This document shows, piece by piece, positions 47,969 to 52,379 of a DNA stretch of 52,379 bases (position 1 is its first letter; every line of letters begins with the position of its first letter). The stretch is from Elstera sp044372965 (GTDB taxonomy: Bacteria; Pseudomonadota; Alphaproteobacteria; Elsterales; Elsteraceae), in the NCBI RefSeq assembly GCF_044372965.1, contig NZ_JBILQX010000006.1:1-52379 (forward strand), given 5' to 3'. Under the pieces are notes generated by a model that was given only the letters and a program-made list of their open reading frames with translations, ran no database searches and was not told where the DNA came from. The position numbers and the translations under genes are program-made.

Positions 47969-48405
47969 AGAAGAACTCCTTCCAAGGCATGGCCTGCCGA
48001 GCGGAACTGATCGATCAGCCGCGTATCTTGGCGGGCCAGCGCAATTTCGATGGCGGTACAGTCGAGAACCGCCGCCGTTTCTTCCAAATGGCGCAGCAGA
48101 TGATCGGCCGCGCCTTGCGTATGCAGAAAGTCGAGCGCAACGAAGCAATCTACCGTCAGCGCCGTGCCATGCCGAAACGAGCGCGTGCGGCGATAGGCGC
48201 AGAGGCCCGCCACATAGCCGCGCGTATCTTTCACCGCGACGAGGCCCGCCCCGGCAGGTTTGGTTGACTGGGTTTTGCGGGGCTCCGCCGCCCGCGCGAA
48301 CTGCCGCCACGCCGCAAGCGATAGCTCCGGCGCTTCAAGCTGGATCAGCGCGAAGGCTTGATCGACCTCTCTCGGGGTCAAGCGCGATATGATGTGGAAG
48401 CGCAT
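47944..48405 (-). CDS. Putative GNAT-fold protein encoded ahead of hemN
   Basis: The product is 153 aa. It shows RLTPREVDQAFALIQLEAPELSL (start of the fold), LVAVKDTRGYVAGLCAYRR (central strands) and HLLRHLEETAAVLDCTAIEIA. This fits an acetyltransferase fold, but the acetyl-CoA loop (R/Q-x-x-G-x-G/A) is not clear, so it may be a degenerate member. It overlaps hemN by 25 nt and has the FNR box 58 bp upstream. The function is unknown. Confidence 0.6.
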   Translation of the reverse strand: MRFHIISRLTPREVDQAFALIQLEAPELSLAAWRQFARAAEPRKTQSTKPAGAGLVAVKDTRGYVAGLCAYRRTRSFRHGTALTVDCFVALDFLHTQGAADHLLRHLEETAAVLDCTAIEIALARQDTRLIDQFRSAGHALEGVLLCKTLPAC

Positions 48406-48462
48406 CCGTCATTCCGCAATTGGGCAGGCTTTCGTCCTACCCCCGCGCGCCACGAGGCGTCA

Positions 48463-48476
48463 TTGATCTGAATCAA
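48463..48476. promoter_or_regulatory. FNR box between the hemN operon and fnrN
   Basis: TTGAT-CTGA-ATCAA is a perfect consensus between divergent genes, 58 bp from the minus-strand start and 77 bp from the plus-strand start. It should mediate activation of hemN and autoregulation of the FnrN-type gene. Confidence 0.87.
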
Positions 48477-48553
48477 TCGAAGAAGATGACATTGCCCGCG
48501 ACGAAGCGCATAATTCAGCCATAGTTCGACAGCGGCCAATCGGGACAGTTTTT

Positions 48554-49312
48554 TTGACGACATCCTTTTCGCCTTCTCAGGGAGCATCCGTTCCGGTGGC
48601 CCAAAATTGCCCGGAGGATGAAAGCCGTCTGTGTTCTGAGTGTAGCGCACGCCCGCTCAGCATGTGCGCGGGCGTACCCGATGCTGATTTGATGGTTTTA
48701 GAGCGCTCGATCACCGATCTACACGTTGAGCCGCACGGTGCGATTGTCGATGAGGGCGAGCCTGCGCTGCATATGTTCAATGTCACCGCCGGTACGGTGA
48801 AAATCTATAAGCTGCTGCCCGATGGGCGGCGGCAGATTATTGGGTTTCTGATGGCGGGTGATTTTCTTGGCCTTGCCGTGCGCCAATCCTACGCCTATAG
48901 CGCCGAAGCCGTAACCCCGGTGCGCCTGTGCCGTTTCCCGCGCAAAAAGCTCGAAGAACTGTTCGAGCGCTACCCGATGATGGAAAAGCGCTTGCTTGGG
49001 CTTGCGGCCACCGAACTTGCGGTAGCGCAAGACCTGATGCTGCTGCTCGGGCGCAAAACGGCGAAGGAACGGTTGGCCTCGTTTCTCCTGATGCTGTCGG
49101 ACCGGGCAAAGCGGCTCGGGCACACCAGCAATCCGGTGGCCCTACCGATGAGCCGGACGGATATAGCCGATTACCTTGGGCTGACAACCGAAACCGTCAG
49201 CCGCGCCTTCACGCAACTGCGCAATTTGAAAATGATCCGGCTGGAAACCACCAGCCAAGCCCTCTTGCTCGACCCCGAAGGCTTGCGGGCGATCACCGAG
49301 GGCGGGGCTTAG
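48554..49312 (+). CDS. fnrN: FnrN-type oxygen-sensing transcriptional regulator
   Basis: The product is 252 aa from a TTG at 48554; a GTG at 48596 with AGGGAG upstream is an alternative. Cys27-x2-Cys30-x7-Cys38 and the central Cys126 (VRLCRF) can bind a [4Fe-4S] cluster; Cys19 is extra. A cNMP-like beta-barrel is followed by the DNA-reading helix LGLTTETVSRAFTQL with the Glu-x-x-Ser-Arg of FNR. It activates genes with TTGAT-N4-ATCAA when oxygen falls; four divergent or nearby units in this window carry such boxes, including its own promoter. Strong case for FnrN/FnrL rather than cluster-free FixK. Confidence 0.92.
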   Translation: MTTSFSPSQGASVPVAQNCPEDESRLCSECSARPLSMCAGVPDADLMVLERSITDLHVEPHGAIVDEGEPALHMFNVTAGTVKIYKLLPDGRRQIIGFLMAGDFLGLAVRQSYAYSAEAVTPVRLCRFPRKKLEELFERYPMMEKRLLGLAATELAVAQDLMLLLGRKTAKERLASFLLMLSDRAKRLGHTSNPVALPMSRTDIADYLGLTTETVSRAFTQLRNLKMIRLETTSQALLLDPEGLRAITEGGA

Positions 49313-49754
49313 CTTTCGCTACAAAATCGGAAATGGGCGCATAATTCGGCGCTTGCGAGCCCCCGGTGACGTCGACCCCCGCTGCGATTAACCAAGCGTG
49401 CGCAGGGTCCAAGTCGGGGCGGCTCGCAACCCCGATGCGCGCAAGGCTCGGCACCCCCCGGCGTCCCAGCATCAAGCGCCCCGCGAGTGTTTGGACGAGG
49501 CAGGAATTGCGCCAGGGCAAGCGACGCCTCGCGGCACTAAGCGCGCGGCGCACCGCGAGGGCGGCACTCTTCTCGCGGGGAGTCTCGATCGGCCCAAGCC
49601 CATCCTCGGGCGGGCGCACTTGGCCGAGAAGCGGCGCGACGACCCTGAAGGGCAGCGCATGCAGCGCAATCCAGGCAAAGGCGAGCAACACCATGGCCTC
49701 GGCCACCCGCCCGCGATGTTTCCAGAGGGTTATCTTTGCGGATCGTTCCTTCAT
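49293..49754 (-). CDS. Lasso peptide B2-like transglutaminase-fold protein
   Basis: The product is 153 aa. A hydrophobic N-terminal segment (about residues 20-44) is followed by the Transglut_core3 domain: NSCLVQTLAGRLMLGRRG with Cys85, PAHAWL with His119 and GVDVTGG with Asp128. The Cys-His-Asp set of the lasso peptide maturation protease B2 is thus intact. It is the last gene of an operon with three tail-collar proteins and a GNAT enzyme. No B1 (PqqD-like) or lasso cyclase gene is in the window, so lasso peptide synthesis is not implied. Its end overlaps the fnrN end by 20 nt (convergent). Confidence 0.8.
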   Translation of the reverse strand: MKERSAKITLWKHRGRVAEAMVLLAFAWIALHALPFRVVAPLLGQVRPPEDGLGPIETPREKSAALAVRRALSAARRRLPWRNSCLVQTLAGRLMLGRRGVPSLARIGVASRPDLDPAHAWLIAAGVDVTGGSQAPNYAPISDFVAKAKPRPR

Positions 49755-49788
49755 AGGCCGAGTTTAACCGAACCGCCGCGCCCCGGCA

Positions 49789-50352
49789 TTATCGGCGTGA
49801 TTTCCGGAGTTTCCCCGCCCGCCATTCCATCCGCCAGGATGCGCCGGTATCGCCAGCTTTACGAAACCCCAAACGGGTGTAGAGCCGATAGGCGCGGTTG
49901 AATTTATCCACGTGCAGGCTAACGCTTCGCCCTTGCGCGGCAGCAGACTGCTGGACCGCCGCCATAAGGGCCGCTCCCAGCCCCTTCCCCCGCCAGTCGG
50001 GCAGCAGACTGATATCGACAATCCGCAGATCCGCGAGCCCCTCCGGCTCCGACGCCCAAAGCTCTACCCGACCGATGAGTTGATCCTGGGCCGTTATGAC
50101 GAGCCGCTGCCCGCCCAAAACATAGTGGGCATCGAAATGGCGGCATTGAAGATCGAACTGGCTGTTCAGAAAAACGGCAGCCGCAAAGGCATCGAACCCC
50201 GCCGCCGCTACTTCTTCCGCCCGCGTGCTACGGTAGAGGTCGCGCAGAAAGGGTAAATCCTCGGGCTGCCGCAGCCGAAGCCCAATCCCGCGTGCCTGCC
50301 AGTCGGCTGACAGGGCAAGCCAAAGCCCCGTCAGCCCCTGCGGGTGAGTCAC
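49789..50352 (-). CDS. GNAT family N-acetyltransferase
   Basis: The product is 187 aa. LRLRQPEDLPFLRDLYRSTRAEE opens the fold; IVDISLLPDWRGKGLGAALM has the acetyl-CoA loop RGKGLG; VDKFNRAYRLYTRLGFRKAGD closes it. It starts with GTG directly after the stop of the tail-collar gene (no gap) and lies 34 bp before the B2-like gene. The intimate linkage suggests that it modifies the collar proteins or their product; this is inference. The true substrate is unknown. Confidence 0.85.
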   Translation of the reverse strand: MTHPQGLTGLWLALSADWQARGIGLRLRQPEDLPFLRDLYRSTRAEEVAAAGFDAFAAAVFLNSQFDLQCRHFDAHYVLGGQRLVITAQDQLIGRVELWASEPEGLADLRIVDISLLPDWRGKGLGAALMAAVQQSAAAQGRSVSLHVDKFNRAYRLYTRLGFRKAGDTGASWRMEWRAGKLRKSRR

Positions 50353-50955
50353 CTAATTATTGGGGTTGACCGGGTATTCGCCATCGCTACAGATGTAATA
50401 GGCCATGACGAGATAGGGCTGAACGTTCGGGTGAGGGTCCGCGCCCCCCTGTGCGTTGCCATAAGCCACCGAAACCTTAACCCCAAGCTGGGTTTCGTTC
50501 GTCGAGGGGGGCACGTCGTAAGCGTTGATCGGTTTTACCGCAGTCGTAAGACCCCGGCTTAGCAGCGACGTGCCGACCAGATTCGGGGCCGTCCCCGTCG
50601 CCGTTGCGGCAGCCGTCATGCCTGTTGTCTGTGCGCTCGAAATCTTCGCCGAAAAAGTATGCGTGTGGCTGGGGGCCTGAGCGGCGTTCAGTGCTACCGT
50701 CTCCTGCCCAATAGTTTGGGCAAAAACATACTGCGTCCCCGTTGTCGGCGAGGTTCCCGCATCGACGGGAATACGCCCATTCAGATTGGGAAGGTTGAAG
50801 TAGGTCTGGTTGTCGCCCCCGAACCGGCTCGCCACTAAGGTATATAAGGCCTGATAATCTCGCAAAGCCACCCGCTGCCCATTGCAAGCAAGCCAACCAT
50901 ACGGCGCATAACCGAACGGAAACATGCGAATTTCGCCAATAAAAGCGTCTGCCAT
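50353..50955 (-). CDS. Tail-collar domain protein (MdpB-type), paralogue C
   Basis: The product is 200 aa. N-terminal GEIRMFPFGYAPYGWLACNGQ, then YQALYTLVASRFGGDNQTYFNLPNLNGRIPV is the phage tail-collar (PF07484) domain. A SHTHTFS motif and a variable middle follow, ending HPNVQPYLVMAYYICSDG. Such microcystin-dependent-type proteins occur as tandem sets in many bacteria, often outside prophages. The middle insertion (about residues 95-150, rich in Thr/Ala) is the most variable part. There is no signal peptide. It is the third gene of the operon. Confidence 0.88.
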   Translation of the reverse strand: MADAFIGEIRMFPFGYAPYGWLACNGQRVALRDYQALYTLVASRFGGDNQTYFNLPNLNGRIPVDAGTSPTTGTQYVFAQTIGQETVALNAAQAPSHTHTFSAKISSAQTTGMTAAATATGTAPNLVGTSLLSRGLTTAVKPINAYDVPPSTNETQLGVKVSVAYGNAQGGADPHPNVQPYLVMAYYICSDGEYPVNPNN

Positions 50956-50976
50956 AACGGCCTCCCGACAATGCGA

Positions 50977-51516
50977 TTAGTTGGTGAGTTCTGGAAAAAG
51001 ACCATTGACGGCAATCGCATACGATAGCACCAGACTGGGCTGAATGTTCGTATGCGGCTGATTTCCGCCACCAGCGGATGCAACGGTTTGCGGTGCCGTT
51101 TGAAACACGGTGCCCGCTTGGGATTCGTTGCAGTAATAGAGATTCGTACCCACGTTTGCAGGCGCGTTGCTCGCGGCCGGGATCATGGCCGTCGCATCGG
51201 CTTTGGTCACCGAGATCGTGTGATTATGGGCCGGGACGGTTGCCGAGGTCAGTGTCACCTGCTCAGCCCCTGCGGTCTGGGCGAGCGCATAATTGGTGCC
51301 ACCCGTCAGTGGCCCGAAATTCACCGGGCTGCGGCCGCGCAAGTCGGGAAGTTTAAAGTCTCTCACACCATCGCCCCCATAAGTCGTTCCAATCAGGGCG
51401 AAAAGTGCCTGGTATTCGGAGATACTCAAGGCGCGACCGTCGCAGGGCAAAAAATTTGCCGGTGCGTATTGATTAAAGGCGAACAAGCGAATTTCGCCCA
51501 CATAATATTCTGCCAT
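50977..51516 (-). CDS. Tail-collar domain protein (MdpB-type), paralogue B
   Basis: The product is 179 aa. It contains GEIRLFAFNQYAPANFLPCDG, YQALFALIGTTYGGDGVRDF, LPDLRGRSPVNFG and PAHNHTISV, ending HTNIQPSLVLSYAIAVNGLFP. It has the same frame of conserved blocks as its neighbours, with a different centre that contains an NLYYCNES segment. It is separated from paralogue C by 21 bp and from A by 30 bp, each with a GAGG-type ribosome site. Confidence 0.88.
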   Translation of the reverse strand: MAEYYVGEIRLFAFNQYAPANFLPCDGRALSISEYQALFALIGTTYGGDGVRDFKLPDLRGRSPVNFGPLTGGTNYALAQTAGAEQVTLTSATVPAHNHTISVTKADATAMIPAASNAPANVGTNLYYCNESQAGTVFQTAPQTVASAGGGNQPHTNIQPSLVLSYAIAVNGLFPELTN

Positions 51517-51546
51517 AGGGTCCTCCTGTCGGTAAGGGTGCCAAAT

Positions 51547-52110
51547 TTAATTGCGCGGCGGCCAGATTCCTTGGGTGGCGATACAGATTTGCAGCGCCAG
51601 AATCGGTTGCCGATTTTCGTGCGCCCCATTGCCGCCAACCTGGGAAATGGTCGAGGTATGCAGCGGCACCCAATTTGGGTCGGTCGGGGTTGATGGACTG
51701 GGGGCATAAAGATTGAACGGTTGCGGAGCCGCTGCGTTTCCAGTCGCAACCCCGATGTAATTATCTTTGGGATTGGGTGACGTTGTTACCGTCGATTGCG
51801 AGGCGACGATGGCGTGATTATGCGGCGGGGTTTGCGCCGCCGTCAGCGTTACCGTTTCCGTGCCGCCGGTTTTCCCTAGTTGATAATTGGTTGGCCCGGC
51901 GCTCGATTGGCCGGTACCAACGGCAACCCGCCCGCGCAAATCGGGCAGAGCGAAATTAACCTTGCCGTCGCCGCCATAGGTATTGTTGAGCAAGGCAAAC
52001 AGGGCCTGATACTCCCGAATCGTCAGAATCTGGCCATTGCACGGTAACCAGCCCTTCGGGACGCGCCCGAACGCAAAAACTCTAAGTTCACCCAAAAAAT
52101 TATCTGTCAT
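51547..52110 (-). CDS. Tail-collar domain protein (MdpB-type), paralogue A
   Basis: The product is 187 aa and is the first gene of the operon, with GGAGGAGGG upstream. It contains GELRVFAFGRVPKGWLPCNGQ, YQALFALLNNTYGGDGKVNF, LPDLRGRVAVG and PPHNHAIVAS, ending HENRQPILALQICIATQGIWP. All three paralogues share a collar N-domain, a short His-containing turn and a C-terminal block around QP.L. No sheath, baseplate or fibre gene is near. The role of such tandem sets is unknown. Confidence 0.88.
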   Translation of the reverse strand: MTDNFLGELRVFAFGRVPKGWLPCNGQILTIREYQALFALLNNTYGGDGKVNFALPDLRGRVAVGTGQSSAGPTNYQLGKTGGTETVTLTAAQTPPHNHAIVASQSTVTTSPNPKDNYIGVATGNAAAPQPFNLYAPSPSTPTDPNWVPLHTSTISQVGGNGAHENRQPILALQICIATQGIWPPRN

Positions 52111-52379
52111 TGCACCCTCCTCCGCTTAGCACGCTTTCAAGGTGATCTGGATCGTGCCGTGCCCTTAAAACACCATAGCGCTGGCCGGGAGTCACACGGG
52201 AAGTGTTTCAATTTAAAAATAAAATGCATTGAAAAAAATATAACAATATGCTGCATTCTTGCGAATCATACTTATTCTAAACTAATTCGGCGGTTTTCCG
52301 ATCCCGGCAAGGCCCCCGGCGCAATCAGAGCGTGCTCTTGCTCAGCGCGGGAGATTGCAGTAAAGTGAGAGGATGGACG
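52111..52379. other. AT-rich upstream region of the tail-collar operon
   Basis: The 52195-52290 part is much richer in AT than the rest of the window. On the minus strand TTGTTA and TTTATT are 17 bp apart and could be a promoter, but this is weak. No gene is supported to the window end. Confidence 0.35.

Noticed and set aside
49293..49754. Lasso peptide biosynthetic cluster
   Set aside because: Only a B2-like protein is present. No precursor peptide, B1 or asparagine synthetase-like cyclase is seen in the window.
50353..52110. Tail-collar genes as part of the same prophage as the 5' block
   Set aside because: They are 42 kb away with ordinary chromosomal genes between, in a tandem form known outside prophages, and linked to GNAT and B2-like genes instead.
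1..52379. Insertion sequences, rRNA genes, replication origin
   Set aside because: I saw no transposase, rRNA segment or origin-like DnaA box cluster anywhere in the window.

Overview
The window looks like a chromosome segment of a high-GC alphaproteobacterium, most likely of the Rhodospirillales/Azospirillum-Rhodospirillum neighbourhood. The reasons are a cbb3 oxidase cluster in the order ccoNOQP-ccoGHIS with FNR boxes, an FnrN-type regulator beside hemN, a yqeY-dnaG-rpoD operon, LexA-type GTTC-N7-GTTC sites and an alpha-r8 (MmgR)-like sRNA. No species can be named from sequence reading alone.

Layout. (1) 1-8.4 kb, all minus strand: phage particle genes that join an HK97-type head module (portal, protease-capsid fusion, connector, closure) to a Mu-type contractile tail module (tail terminator, DUF2635, sheath, tube, short tape measure). 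The terminase large subunit of this module is not next to the portal. It lies at 14.95-16.3 kb, behind a small hydrophobic ORF, a mazEF pair, argG, an isochorismatase-family hydrolase and four paralogous periplasmic binding proteins. A scrap of a second terminase 3' end sits at 14.0 kb. (2) 16.6-23.5 kb: malonyl-CoA decarboxylase, a LysR regulator, a fifth binding protein, a DUF6456-like gene (a domain known from the gene-transfer-agent activator GafA), and a DUF1800/DUF1501 pair. (3) 23.7-29.2 kb: a CAU tRNA, rpoD, dnaG, yqeY and a methyltransferase. (4) 29.5-36.1 kb: carA-carB, a VOC protein, then a Zur-type promoter driving a 42-aa membrane protein, znuC and znuB. (5) 36.2-48.5 kb: an sRNA and the microaerobic respiration region (ccoNOQP, ccoGHIS, DUF2189, TauE/SafE-like, hemN, fnrN) with three FNR boxes. 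(6) 49.3-52.1 kb: an operon of three tail-collar (MdpB-type) proteins, a GNAT acetyltransferase and a lasso-peptide B2-like cysteine protease homologue.

The most unusual content is the split phage-particle locus. It has no visible integrase, lysis genes or small terminase. Exact LexA-type boxes lie upstream of terL and of the DUF6456-like gene. Intrinsic terminators sit only 26-30 nt upstream of the start codons of terL, portal and tape measure. Two REPIN-like palindromic elements lie inside the structural operon. Together these suggest a long-resident, possibly domesticated (gene-transfer-agent-like) contractile particle under SOS and read-through control; this is inference. The second candidate is the tail-collar/GNAT/B2-like operon, which is far from the phage genes.

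Stretches over 300 bp without a protein gene are 13820-14193 (terminase remnant and binding-protein leader) and 36111-36582 (repeated boxes and the sRNA). The final 269 bp hold only an AT-rich upstream region. Long open frames antisense to real genes are common here because of the base composition and are not listed as genes.
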